A stretch of DNA of 64,000 nt. Source: Thermalbibacter longus (GTDB taxonomy: Bacteria > Chloroflexota > Chloroflexia > Thermomicrobiales > Thermomicrobiaceae). The notes below the pieces were generated by a model. The model saw only the letters and a program-made list of their open reading frames with translations. It searched no databases and was not told the origin of the DNA. Shown piece after piece: positions 16,848-25,876 of the stretch. Positions within the stretch are counted from its first letter, which is position 1; each line of letters opens with the position of its first letter. The stretch spans positions 62,001-126,000 of the forward strand of contig NZ_JAMSLR010000002.1 in NCBI RefSeq assembly GCF_023806485.1. The letters are read 5' to 3'. The translations under genes were made by a program, and so were the position numbers.

Positions 16848-19673
16848 ATGGTGGACACTGTCGAATATGGCTCGGGAGAGCACGAGCGGGAGATCGATCT
16901 CCAGGAGCAGCAGATCGAACCAGAACCTGGCGCGCCCTTCAAGCTTTCTACCCTGATTCGCACTCCTGATTACCGCCTCCGCATCTTCATCAGCTCGACG
17001 CTGCAGGAGCTCCAGGCGGAGCGTCAGGCGGCAGCCATGGCGATTCGCCGTCTTCGCCTGGCGCCAGTGCTCTTCGAGCTGGGAGCACGACCTCATCCGC
17101 CCCGCGAGCTCTATCGAGCCTATCTCGAACAGAGCCATGTCTTCATCGGTATCTACTGGCAGAGCTATGGCTGGATCTCGCCCGAGATGGAGATCTCGGG
17201 GCTCGAGGACGAGTACCACCTCGCCGGCGATCGCCCTCGATTGATCTACATCAAGGAGCCGGCACCCGGGCGCGAGCCCCGGTTGACCGAGTTACTGGAT
17301 CGCATCCGCGCCGGATCTGCGGTGTCCTACAAGCGGTTCCGATCGCCGGAGGAACTTCGCGAGCTGATCGAGAACGACCTGGCTCTCTTGTTGACCGAGC
17401 GCTTCGAGACAGTAGATCTGGTACGCGATGACGCGATGACGCGGGGGGCGACCACCGCGGTGCCTCGCGTGCCCACCCTGCCAGTTCCAGCAAGTCCCAT
17501 CATCGGGCGCGAGGCTGAACTGGCGACGGTTGTCGCGCTCCTCGAGCGCGAGGACGTTCGCCTCGTCACGCTCTCCGGCACCGGTGGTATCGGGAAGACT
17601 CGCCTGTCGCTCGCGGTGGCGGCGCAGCTCGAGCGCGCATTCGAAGATGGCGTGCGCTTCGTCGATCTCTCGGCCATCCGTGACCCAGCGTCCGTTGCCC
17701 CGGCGATTGCCCAGGCGCTGAGCATCCGCGAGGGGCCGGGCCAAGCCGTGCTCGAAACGCTCTCCGCGGCCCTGCGTACCCAGCGCATGCTGCTCATCCT
17801 CGACAACTTCGAACATGTCATCGGCGCAGCGCCGGTGGTCGGGCATCTTCTCGCCAGCTCACGCTGGCTGAAGGTGCTGGTGACCAGCCGGACTCCGCTG
17901 CGCCTCGCTGCCGAGCACGACGTTCCGGTGCCGCCACTTTCCCTCCCTGCTGTCGAGCCGAAGGCCCGGGCGGGCGCTACCACGCTGGAAATGCTCGATC
18001 AGTCCGCGGCCGTGCGGCTCTTCGTCGAGCGGTCGAAGGCGGTGCGTCATGATTTCCGTCTGACAGCGGATAACGCGGCGGCGGTTGCCGAGATCTGTCG
18101 CCGCTTGGATGGTATCCCGCTGGCGATCGAGCTCGCCGCTGCCCGCAGCAAGATCCTGCCCCCGCAGGCGATACTGTCGCACCTCGGAAGCCGGCTAGAC
18201 CTGCTCACCTCGGGATCCCGCGATGCGCCGGCACGACACCAGACCCTGCGTGCCGCGCTCGACTGGAGCTACGATCTGCTGGCATCAGACGAGCAGGCTC
18301 TCTTCAGCCAGCTCGGCGTGTTTGTGCATGGCTTCTCGCTGGAAGCCGCATCGGCTGTCGCTGGAGAACCACCGGCCGGAGTCCTCGAGTCCGCTGGCGC
18401 GCTCGCAGGATGGGCGCGCCGCAGCCTCTTCTCGAACCGTCCAGTGCCGCAGCAGCCGGAGGGTTCACCGGCGATCCCGCTTGCGCTCGTGGATAGCATC
18501 CAGTCGCTCGTCGAGAAGAGCCTGCTCTCGAGCGTCCCGGGCTATGCGGGCGAGCCACGGTTCGCGATGCTCGAGACGCTCCGCGAATACGCCCTGCGGT
18601 GCCTGAGTGACGCGGGCGATGATGAGCGTGTACGGCAACGCCATGCCTGGTACTTCGTCGGGTTCTCCGAAAAGGCGTGGCGCTACCTGCGAGGAGCCGA
18701 CGCGGCGGCGTGGTTCGAGCGTCTGGCGATCGAGCATGACAACATCCGATCGGCGCTCTATTGGGCGGTCGAGCGCGAGCCGATCCTGGCTCTCCGGCTG
18801 GCGACGGCGCTGGGCGAGTTCTGGGACGCGCGTGGCTTGCCTAGCCTCGGCCGCCACTGGCTCGAGTCGGCGATCGCGAAGGTCGAGCCGGAGGAGTCGT
18901 CGTCTGCCGATCTCGCGCTCCTCTGCGCGGTCGCTCGCCTGGAGACGATGCGGCTCGCCTTTCGACAGAGCGAATACGGGCCGGCGATGCGTCTCGCCCG
19001 CTCAGTCGCCGAGTGGGCACGACGGCAGGGCGAGCAGAGAGTCCTGATCGAGGCGCTGGCGGGCAGTGGCATGCTCTCGGTCTATGCCGGTGACCCGATG
19101 ACGGCTATCCCGCTGCTGGAGGAGGGCCTGCGGCTCGCCCGGGCGGATGGTTACGAGATGGGCATCCTGGATACCCTTCAGCATCTGGGCGCCGCGACGC
19201 TTTTTCTGGCTCAGTTCGCTGAGGCGCTTGTCTATCTCGAGGAGAGCCTGGCTCGAGCTCAGAGTCTCGGAGCGGCGCGTTGGATCGCGAACGCCTACGT
19301 GCTCATCGGGTTCGCCGAACTGGCGCAGGGCGCGCTCGCCCGAGCCGCGGACGTACTCGTCGAAGCTGGGCGCTACTACTGGCAGGTGAACGACATTGTG
19401 CTGGCCATCTATCCGCTCAGCATGCTGGCCGAGATCGCGCTTGCGCGGGGCCAGCTCGATCGGGCTGGACGGCTGCTGGGCATAGTCGAGGAACTGCTGG
19501 AACGCACGGGCACGATGATCATGCCGGTCTTTGCCGAGCGGCTGGCGACGACGGAGGGCACGCTGCGGAGTCAGCTCGGAGAAGAGTCCTTTCAGGCCGC
19601 TAGGGTTGAAGGGAAGGCGATGACACCCGATCAGGCGATCGCCTACGCGCTCGGGCGTGAAGGGAACGTCTGA
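16848..19673 (+). CDS. DUF4062 / NB-ARC (STAND) / TPR protein
   Basis: A ~941-aa signalling ATPase. Residues ~42-150 match DUF4062 (RLRIFISSTLQELQAER and YGWISPEMEISGLEDEY), an N-terminal effector/sensor domain of STAND proteins. The NB-ARC module has a Walker A motif GTGGIGKT (Lys250), a Walker B motif LLILDNFEHV near 315, and the GLPL-like GIPLAIELAAAR near 421. A helical region (LDWSYDLL) and C-terminal TPR-like helices follow. Unlike AfsR/LuxR-type relatives it has no HTH. Such architectures act as regulators or in anti-phage defence; neither is shown here. ATG 16848 follows GGAGGGCG; ATG 16815 is possible. Confidence 0.78.
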   Translation: MVDTVEYGSGEHEREIDLQEQQIEPEPGAPFKLSTLIRTPDYRLRIFISSTLQELQAERQAAAMAIRRLRLAPVLFELGARPHPPRELYRAYLEQSHVFIGIYWQSYGWISPEMEISGLEDEYHLAGDRPRLIYIKEPAPGREPRLTELLDRIRAGSAVSYKRFRSPEELRELIENDLALLLTERFETVDLVRDDAMTRGATTAVPRVPTLPVPASPIIGREAELATVVALLEREDVRLVTLSGTGGIGKTRLSLAVAAQLERAFEDGVRFVDLSAIRDPASVAPAIAQALSIREGPGQAVLETLSAALRTQRMLLILDNFEHVIGAAPVVGHLLASSRWLKVLVTSRTPLRLAAEHDVPVPPLSLPAVEPKARAGATTLEMLDQSAAVRLFVERSKAVRHDFRLTADNAAAVAEICRRLDGIPLAIELAAARSKILPPQAILSHLGSRLDLLTSGSRDAPARHQTLRAALDWSYDLLASDEQALFSQLGVFVHGFSLEAASAVAGEPPAGVLESAGALAGWARRSLFSNRPVPQQPEGSPAIPLALVDSIQSLVEKSLLSSVPGYAGEPRFAMLETLREYALRCLSDAGDDERVRQRHAWYFVGFSEKAWRYLRGADAAAWFERLAIEHDNIRSALYWAVEREPILALRLATALGEFWDARGLPSLGRHWLESAIAKVEPEESSSADLALLCAVARLETMRLAFRQSEYGPAMRLARSVAEWARRQGEQRVLIEALAGSGMLSVYAGDPMTAIPLLEEGLRLARADGYEMGILDTLQHLGAATLFLAQFAEALVYLEESLARAQSLGAARWIANAYVLIGFAELAQGALARAADVLVEAGRYYWQVNDIVLAIYPLSMLAEIALARGQLDRAGRLLGIVEELLERTGTMIMPVFAERLATTEGTLRSQLGEESFQAARVEGKAMTPDQAIAYALGREGNV

Positions 19674-19833
19674 GCCGTGGGGCATTCCGGGGTCACCGTG
19701 CCGGAGCCCGCGCCAAGACAACGGTGATTCGGCACCGTTTCGGGGCGGCGTAATCGAGTGCAACGAGGAAAAGGATAGGGTATCCCGGTAACGACGTCGC
19801 GCGCGTGCTGGAGTCTGGGAGGCTAGCTGCAGT

Positions 19834-20508
19834 ATGAGGCTCGACATGCTGGTGGAGCGTTGGGGCGATTCGTACCTCGGCTTCGTCCGGGAGCTGCCGG
19901 GCTGCCAAGTCGAGGCGACGGATCTCGACGCGCTCGTCGAGGCTGCCCCGAGAGTCATCGCGTCGCACCTCGACTGGCTGGATCGACGGGGTCTCCCTTC
20001 ACCGGCCTACGGGACGATCGACGTGGGGATCCGCGAGCTCCGCGACGCGCTGCCGGGAGGGCGTGGCCCCTGTTTCAAGGCGGACCGCCAGGCTCCGAGC
20101 CCGGAGGCCATCGACGAAGCGCTTCAGATAGGGGAGGCCGCGCTGGCCGAGCTGGTCGAGCTATACCGCCTCGCTCTCCCGGCCTGGCGAGCAGCATCTA
20201 CGCGCCCGGCCGGCTGGTCGCCGGACGAAATGCTCCACCACGTCGCCGAGCTGGACGTTTGGTACGCCTCGCGGCTCAGCGCAGACGGTCGCCTCGAGGT
20301 CGATCTCCCGGCCGATCCGGTCGTGGCGGTGCTCGTGGCAGGCCGTACCTTCGCGTCGACCGTCCGGTCGATCCCGGTCGAGCAGCGCGGTACGGTCGTC
20401 GAGCATGACGGCGAGGAGTGGACGCTGGCCAAGGCGCTGCGCCGGCGCACCGGCCACCTGCGCGAGCACGCGCTCCAGCTCGCGGCCTGGATCTCGTTAG
20501 GGCAGTGA
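19834..20508 (+). CDS. HicB-like / DinB-like two-domain protein
   Basis: A 224-aa protein. The first ~60 residues look like a partial HicB fold (YLGFVRELPGCQVEATDLD, then an LVEAAPRVI helix). Residues ~85-220 look like a DinB four-helix bundle: GWSPDEMLHHVAELDVWY contributes a His, and a late HLREHALQ contributes further His residues in the positions of DinB metal ligands. No partner HicA gene is adjacent, so a toxin-antitoxin role is unlikely. DinB proteins include thiol-dependent transferases and stress-linked proteins; the substrate is unknown. Confidence 0.6.
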   Translation: MRLDMLVERWGDSYLGFVRELPGCQVEATDLDALVEAAPRVIASHLDWLDRRGLPSPAYGTIDVGIRELRDALPGGRGPCFKADRQAPSPEAIDEALQIGEAALAELVELYRLALPAWRAASTRPAGWSPDEMLHHVAELDVWYASRLSADGRLEVDLPADPVVAVLVAGRTFASTVRSIPVEQRGTVVEHDGEEWTLAKALRRRTGHLREHALQLAAWISLGQ

Positions 20509-20518
20509 GGTCCTGGCC

Positions 20519-21064
20519 TCAGTGTCTCTCCTCTTTGGCCGGCGTGGGGGTGACGCCGGCCTCGCGGTCTTCGAAGCGAGCCAAGATGAAGAGGAGCGAC
20601 GACAGCCGGTTGAGGTACGGGAGAAGCTGGTCGTTGTGCACCTCGCCGTCGTGGTACAGCTTGGCCACGAGCCGCTCAGCCCGGCGCACGACCGTGCGGG
20701 CCAGGTCGAGCGCGGCCCCCGCTACGCTGTCGCCCGGGAGGATGAAGTGCCGCCCCAGCGGTACTTCGGCAGCGAGCTGGTCGGTCTCCCGCTCCACGCG
20801 CTCCACGTGCTCGGCGGTGATGTGGTAACGCTGCTGCTCCACTCCCGGGGCGAAGGCGAGTTCAGCCATCATGACATAGAGGTCGCGCTGGATCCGCACG
20901 AGGATCTCTCTGGTGCGCGGGCTGGAGGCGAGCGCGCGGGCCAGGCCGATCGCGGAGGTGGCCTCGTCGAGCGTGCCGTACGTCTCCGGCCGGGGCGCGT
21001 ATTTCGGAACCCGGCCACCGAGCAGGTCTGTGTAGCCCTGGTCTCCCTTGCGCGTGTAGAACAT
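20519..21064 (-). CDS. Cob(I)alamin adenosyltransferase, PduO type
   Basis: A 181-aa enzyme that transfers the adenosyl group of ATP to cob(I)alamin to make adenosylcobalamin. The N-terminal RKGDQGYTDLLGG is the ATP-binding signature. YGTLDEATSAIGLARA and the C-terminal ARTVVRRAERLV with NRLSSLLFILAR, which includes conserved Arg and Asn residues, also fit. ATG 21064 is preceded by AAAGGAAA; the frame is open further upstream but without family residues. It diverges from the photolyase gene across 165 bp. No cobalamin riboswitch is apparent in that gap. Confidence 0.9.
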   Translation of the reverse strand: MFYTRKGDQGYTDLLGGRVPKYAPRPETYGTLDEATSAIGLARALASSPRTREILVRIQRDLYVMMAELAFAPGVEQQRYHITAEHVERVERETDQLAAEVPLGRHFILPGDSVAGAALDLARTVVRRAERLVAKLYHDGEVHNDQLLPYLNRLSSLLFILARFEDREAGVTPTPAKEERH

Positions 21065-21228
21065 GGCCGGTTTCCTTTCCACTGCGCGTGTCGGCGCTCG
21101 CCGGCTCGTCAGGCACTCCGAGGTCAGGATACCTCCTGCGCCGATCGTACGGGAGAGGTGGTGTACTAGTGCTCGGTCTGCACGCCGCATGAACGGTAGT
21201 GCCACTGGGCAAAGGCTGAGAGGCCGAA

Positions 21229-22665
21229 ATGGAAACGCCGATCGCCCTCTGGTGGATCCGCCGCGACCTTCGCCTACACGACAACCAGGCGCTCGCCGAG
21301 GCGATGCGCCTGGCGCGCACGGTGATCCCCGTGTTCGTCCTCGACCCCGCGCTGCTGTCCTCGGCGAGCCAGAGCCGGCGGAGAACCCAATTCCTCTTCG
21401 CCTCCCTGGCCTGTCTCGACCGCGATCTGCGGTCTCGCGGGTCGAAGCTGATCGTGCGGTCTGGTACCCCGGTCGAGGTGCTCGAACGCCTCGCCTGTGA
21501 AGTCGGGGCGCGCTGGGTCGTCGCCGAGGCTGACTACTCCCCATACGCGCTCCGCCGGGATCGCGCCGTCGCCCAGCGGGTCGATCTGCGGCTCTGCCCT
21601 GGGCTCACGCTCCAGGATCCTCGCGAGCTGCGGGCTCCGTCTGGTCGCCCCTATACCGTCTTCACGGCGTTCGCGCGGAGCTGGTGGCAGCGACCTGCCC
21701 CGCAGCTCGATGCCGTGATCCCGCCTCCGGCACGCCTGCCGCCGGTAGAGGACGTATCGAGCGAACGGATCGTCGCCGAGCTGGACGCGTTTCCCGTCCA
21801 CGTCTTTCCGCCTGGCGAGGCGGAGGCTCGCGCCCGGCTCGACGCGTTCGTCTCCGGAAGCGATCCCCCGATCTTCCGCTATGCCTCGGAGCGGAACCGG
21901 CTCGACGGTGCTGGCTCCTCGCGGCTGTCGCCGTACCTGCGCTTCGGCATGGTGAGCGTCCGCGAGGCGTGGTGCCGGGCGTCGCAGTTGCTCGAGCGCG
22001 CGCCGGACGAGGCGTCCCGCGCCGGCGTGCGCGCATGGCTCAACGAGCTTGTCTGGCGCGAATTCTACATCACCCTCTTGTACTCTTTCCCTCGCATGGT
22101 GCGCGAGAGTCTGCGACCTGAATACCGGGAGATCGAGTGGGATGACGCCGGTGACGCCCTGGCCGCGTGGTACAGAGGACAGACCGGCTATCCGGCGGTG
22201 GACGCCGCCATGCGCCAGCTCGCTGCCGAAGGGTGGATCAGCAACCGCGCGCGGATGCTGGTCGCCTCCTTCCTGGTCAAGGACCTGCTGCTCGACTGGC
22301 GGCTCGGGGAGCGCTGGTTTTTCCAGCAGCTCATCGATGGGGATCCAGCCGCGAACAGCGGTGGCTGGCAGTGGAGTGCCGGAACCGGAACGGATGCGGC
22401 CCCCTACTTCCGAGTCTTCAACCCGACCAAGCAGGGAGAGCGCTACGATCCCGGCGGGCGCTGGGTGCGGAAGTGGGTGCCTGAGCTCTGCCACGTGCCA
22501 GACGAGTTCATCCATCGCCCGTGGGCGATGCCGCGAGCTGTGCAGGAACGCTGTGGTTGCCGAATTGGCCGAGAGTACCCGTCCCCGATCGTCGATCACG
22601 CGGTCGCGCGGCAGCGCGCGATCGCGCGTTACCGGGCGGCGCGGTCTGCCGCCACCGACCGGTGA
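21229..22665 (+). CDS. phrB: Deoxyribodipyrimidine photolyase (cryptochrome/photolyase family)
   Basis: A 478-aa flavoprotein using light to split cyclobutane pyrimidine dimers. The N-terminal alpha/beta domain begins WWIRRDLRLHDNQAL. The FAD-binding helical domain carries SRLSPYLRFG, WLNELVWREFY, TGYPAVDAAMRQL, WISNRARMLVASFLVKDLL, and the highly conserved SGGWQWSAGTGTDAAPYFRVFNP. Length and motifs fit class I CPD photolyases. The antenna chromophore cannot be decided. The gene is divergent from the cobalamin adenosyltransferase. Confidence 0.93.
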   Translation: METPIALWWIRRDLRLHDNQALAEAMRLARTVIPVFVLDPALLSSASQSRRRTQFLFASLACLDRDLRSRGSKLIVRSGTPVEVLERLACEVGARWVVAEADYSPYALRRDRAVAQRVDLRLCPGLTLQDPRELRAPSGRPYTVFTAFARSWWQRPAPQLDAVIPPPARLPPVEDVSSERIVAELDAFPVHVFPPGEAEARARLDAFVSGSDPPIFRYASERNRLDGAGSSRLSPYLRFGMVSVREAWCRASQLLERAPDEASRAGVRAWLNELVWREFYITLLYSFPRMVRESLRPEYREIEWDDAGDALAAWYRGQTGYPAVDAAMRQLAAEGWISNRARMLVASFLVKDLLLDWRLGERWFFQQLIDGDPAANSGGWQWSAGTGTDAAPYFRVFNPTKQGERYDPGGRWVRKWVPELCHVPDEFIHRPWAMPRAVQERCGCRIGREYPSPIVDHAVARQRAIARYRAARSAATDR

Positions 22666-22871
22666 CTTCCGGAGCGCCGCTCGCCCTATGCCGGCGTCCC
22701 AGTGCCGGTTTCTGTTGCTCGCCGGATCGATCGCGTGACGCTCTGGGGCGCTGCCCTGCGTAGAGGGGCTTTCGCGGCGAGACGAGCTGCGGTAGGGTAC
22801 GCGGGGCGACCGCGCTCTTGGCCGGTGAGCTGGTGCCGCGCCGTTCGGGATCAGGGACCGTGGAGGTGAGC

Positions 22872-23657
22872 ATGCGCGCGAATGCCGCCAAGCAGAAGAT
22901 GCTACAGGGGAAGCCCGCCTTCGGCTACTCGCTCCAGCTCGGCTCGCCGCTGGTGGCCGAGGCGCTGTCGAGTTGCGGCGTCGATTTCATCCTGATCGAT
23001 ACCCAGCACGGCTCCTTCAGCCCGGAGTCTACTCTCCTGACGCTGATGGCGCTGGCCCACGGCACGGCCGTGCCGATGGCCCGCGTCGCCCGCAACGACT
23101 ACACGCTGATCGGCCGGCTGCTCGACGAGGGCGCGCTCGGCATTGTCGTCCCGCTGGTGAACACCCGCGAGGAGGCGCAGGCCGTGGCCGACGCGTGCCT
23201 GTTGCCCCCGCGCGGGCGCCGCTCCTACGGTTGGGGGAGGGCCCGCGTCTACGGGAGCGATTATCCCGACCGGATCAACGACGAGCTGTTCGTCGCCGTC
23301 CAGCTCGAGACTATCCAGGCGGTCGAGAACGCGGAGGCGATCCTCTCGGTACCTGGCATCGACGGCTGCTGGATCGGCCCGGCCGACCTGGCCCTCTCCC
23401 TCGGGATCGATCCCCGGCGCGCGGCTGAAGACGACCGCCACGCCCGGGCGATCGAGCGGGTCGTCGAGGCGTGCCGCAACACCGGCAAGATCGCGGGCTT
23501 CGCGTCCTACAGCCCCGAGGACGCGCTGCGCCGGGCGGAGCAGGGCTTCCTGTTCCTGACAGCCGGCAGCGATATCGGCTTTATGCTCGGCGGGGCCACC
23601 GCTGGTGTGCGAACGCTCGGTCTGGAGGCGCAGGCCGCGCGCGGCTACGGCGAGTGA
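22872..23657 (+). CDS. HpcH/HpaI family aldolase
   Basis: A 261-aa metal-dependent class II aldolase of the 4-hydroxy-2-oxoheptanedioate/2-keto-3-deoxy-sugar-acid group. Motifs are FILIDTQHGSFS (general-base His and nearby Asp), ARVARNDYTLIGRLLDEGALGIVVP with the phosphate/pyruvate-binding region, a metal-site Glu in VAVQLETIQAVEN, and the second metal ligand in GCWIGPADLALS. ATG 22872 is preceded by TGGAGGTGA. No hpa pathway genes are adjacent, so the true substrate is uncertain. It converges on the FAD oxidoreductase, with 6 bp between the two stops. Confidence 0.85.
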   Translation: MRANAAKQKMLQGKPAFGYSLQLGSPLVAEALSSCGVDFILIDTQHGSFSPESTLLTLMALAHGTAVPMARVARNDYTLIGRLLDEGALGIVVPLVNTREEAQAVADACLLPPRGRRSYGWGRARVYGSDYPDRINDELFVAVQLETIQAVENAEAILSVPGIDGCWIGPADLALSLGIDPRRAAEDDRHARAIERVVEACRNTGKIAGFASYSPEDALRRAEQGFLFLTAGSDIGFMLGGATAGVRTLGLEAQAARGYGE

Positions 23658-23663
23658 TACCGC

Positions 23664-24833
23664 TCAGCCGCTGGCCTGAGCGCTCCACTCCGCCAGTTCC
23701 TGCTCCATCGCTCGGAAGTGCTCGGCAGCCGGCGGATAGAGCTGCACGACCGGAGCCGGTTCGGCGAGGAATTCCCCCTCGACGTAGCCCGCCTCGCCTG
23801 CGCCGGTGATGAACCAGCACCGGCCACGACCGCTGATCTCCGGCTCGGGCGCCGTCGCGCCCAGCGACCGAGCGATGTCGCGCGCGGCAGCGTCGGCCTG
23901 CTGCTGGGCAAACACCGCCGCTTTCGGCATGGGCGAGCCGTTCGGCAGCCTGAGCGTGGTCACGTCGCCGACTGCCCAGACGCCATCGACGGGCGCGCGC
24001 ATCGTGGGGAACGCGACGGGCACCCAGCCAGTCTCGCCGGTCAGCCCGGCCGCCCGCACGACAGCCGGCGGCTGATGCGGTGGGATTACCACCAGGAGAT
24101 CGAACGGCTCGCGCGCGCCGGAGGAGAACACGGCCTCGCGGTGTGCCGCGTCGACCGCGACCAGTTCCTGCCCGGTGTGCAGGGTGATGCCTCGCTCGGC
24201 CAGCAGCTCGGTCAGTCGCTGGCCAACGGCTGGTCCGGCGACGGCGAGCGGCTGCGGCTCCGGCGTGAAGAGCGCGACCTGAACCGAGTCGCTCACCCCG
24301 TGCTCGCGAGCTCTATCGGCGATGAGGAGCGCGCCCTCGTACGGGGCGGGCGGGCACTTGTAGGGAAGGCGAGCGACGACCACCAGAATCCGGCCGCCGG
24401 CGAAGCAGGCGAGGCGCTCGCGCAGGTGGAGCGCGCCACCGAGCGTGTAGAACTGCCCGGCAGCCCCGGCGGCGATCGCCGCTTCCAGCCCGGGGATCGC
24501 TTCCGGCACCACCTCGGCCCCGAGCGCCACGACCAGCGCGTCGTAGGGGAGATCGCCCCGATCGGTATGGACGCGCCGTGCTTCCGGGTCGATGCCGGTC
24601 ACCTCTGCGTGCAGGAAAACGATACCGTCTCGCAGAACCTGTGCGGGCCGCAGGCTCACGTCGGCCGGGTTGCGCCAGCCACGCATGACCAGCAGCAGCG
24701 AGATCCCCAATCGCTGCTCATCAGCCCGGTCGATGACCGTGATGGCGATCTCGGGCGGCAGGTAGCGTCGCAGGCGCTGAGCTGCGGTCAGGCCGCCCGG
24801 GCCCGCGCCCAGGATCACCACTGCCCGGCTCAT
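23664..24833 (-). CDS. FAD/NAD(P)-dependent oxidoreductase, sulfide:quinone reductase-like
   Basis: A 389-aa flavoprotein of the disulfide-reductase superfamily. It has the dinucleotide motif ILGAGPGGLTAA at residues 7-18, DALVVALGAE, and the second FAD motif DGVWAVGDVTTLRLPNGSPMPKAAVFA. The region LPYKCPPAPYEGALLI matches the SQR/FCSD family and carries one cysteine. The second redox Cys of the canonical SQR Cys pair is not obvious, so sulfide oxidation is not assured; a type II NADH dehydrogenase-like role is possible. The start is MSRAVVILGAG at 24833. Confidence 0.75.
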   Translation of the reverse strand: MSRAVVILGAGPGGLTAAQRLRRYLPPEIAITVIDRADEQRLGISLLLVMRGWRNPADVSLRPAQVLRDGIVFLHAEVTGIDPEARRVHTDRGDLPYDALVVALGAEVVPEAIPGLEAAIAAGAAGQFYTLGGALHLRERLACFAGGRILVVVARLPYKCPPAPYEGALLIADRAREHGVSDSVQVALFTPEPQPLAVAGPAVGQRLTELLAERGITLHTGQELVAVDAAHREAVFSSGAREPFDLLVVIPPHQPPAVVRAAGLTGETGWVPVAFPTMRAPVDGVWAVGDVTTLRLPNGSPMPKAAVFAQQQADAAARDIARSLGATAPEPEISGRGRCWFITGAGEAGYVEGEFLAEPAPVVQLYPPAAEHFRAMEQELAEWSAQASG

Positions 24834-25358
24834 GGTGCTCCCTCCCGTACCCCAAGCTCATCCACGGCGATCGTGCTTCGCACCTGGCATTGTACTGGGA
24901 ACCAGCCATGCTGGCGCGGGAGGTCAGTTCGGGCTTCCTGGCCGGCAGAAGGGCATCCCAAGCGCCTATCTCCGCGCCTTGCTGTTCCGGAAGCTCAACG
25001 GCGAGCTTGAGAGCCTGCCCACGCCGTACCTAAAATAGGTCATCACCCGGAGACCGCAAGCATGCACCTCGAGACGAGTCGGCCGAGGCTTGCGGCTGTC
25101 CAAGCGAAGGTAAGGCCTGTTCCTGGCTTCCCCAGCCCTGCGAGCCCGCTTACTCGATGAGCGCAGGAGCGGAGGTGATCCGGGGGATGACGAGCCGCTC
25201 GCGACTCATCGCCCCGGCGCATCGACGGCCTGTCGCGGCGGTGACGTCAGACTCCGGCGCTGTGATCCTGGAGCAGCATGCGTGCCCATGGGCACGTGGG
25301 TGAATCTGTGTAGGGGATCGGGATCGCCCATCCAGTCAGCTTGGGGGAAGGGGGGATC
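24834..25358. other. Gene-free stretch with a possible transposase scrap
   Basis: I see no intact gene in these 525 bp. The plus-strand reading from about 24924 to the stop at 25036 (GLPGRQKGIPSAYLRALLFRKLN) resembles the N-terminal region of IS4/IS5-class transposases, but it is very short and lacks inverted repeats or a DDE motif. The rest has no recognisable content. The stretch borders the decayed genes at 25359-26116. Confidence 0.35.
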
Positions 25359-25876
25359 GTGCGGCTCGGGCTCATGGTTGAGGGTCAGGAGGGTGTTACC
25401 TGGGAACGCTGGCTCCGTATCGTCGATATTGCCGAGCAGTTCGGCTTCGAGTCGGTGGGTGCCGATTATGATCGGTGGCGAGCGGCGCACGCTGCGCCTG
25501 GTCGCTGAACATGCCGATGAGTGGAACCCCGGCTTCGTCGATCCCGAAGCCTATCTGCGAAAGAATGTGGCTCTCGCGGATCACTGCGCGGCTGTTCACA
25601 GTGATCCACCGTCGATCCTCCGCACCTTGATGGTTGGCCACATCGTCGGGCGGGATCGCAAGGAGCTCCTGGAACGGGCGGCCAAGGTGCACGAGTATCT
25701 CGTCGGCAATCAACCGCTCTATCTGCTGCGTCCCTAGACGCTGGACGAGTTGCTGGTCGAGCTACGCCGCCGCTGGTGGTTCGTCGGGACGCCGGATGAA
25801 CTGGTGACGCAGATCCGCGAGTGGGCCACGTACGGCGTGCAACGGATCATGCTCCAGACTTTCGATCTCGACGATT
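25359..25876 (+). pseudogene. Remnant of a LLM-class (F420/FMN-dependent) oxidoreductase
   Basis: The N-terminal 33 codons (from GTG 25359: VRLGLMVEGQEGVTWERW) fit the bacterial luciferase-like family. Near 25455 the reading jumps frame and skips what should be well over 100 residues, resuming at PIMIGGERRTLRLVAEHADEW, the C-terminal FMN-pocket motif. An in-frame TAG at 25735 follows, after which the same frame continues with LDELLVELRRRWWFVGTPDEL and IREWATYGVQRIML. So there is one internal deletion, one frameshift and one nonsense codon. The end is cut off by the joined E1-beta remnant. Confidence 0.7.

Noticed and set aside
21065..21228. Cobalamin riboswitch near the adenosyltransferase gene
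   Set aside because: No B12-box-like sequence is seen in the 165-bp gap.
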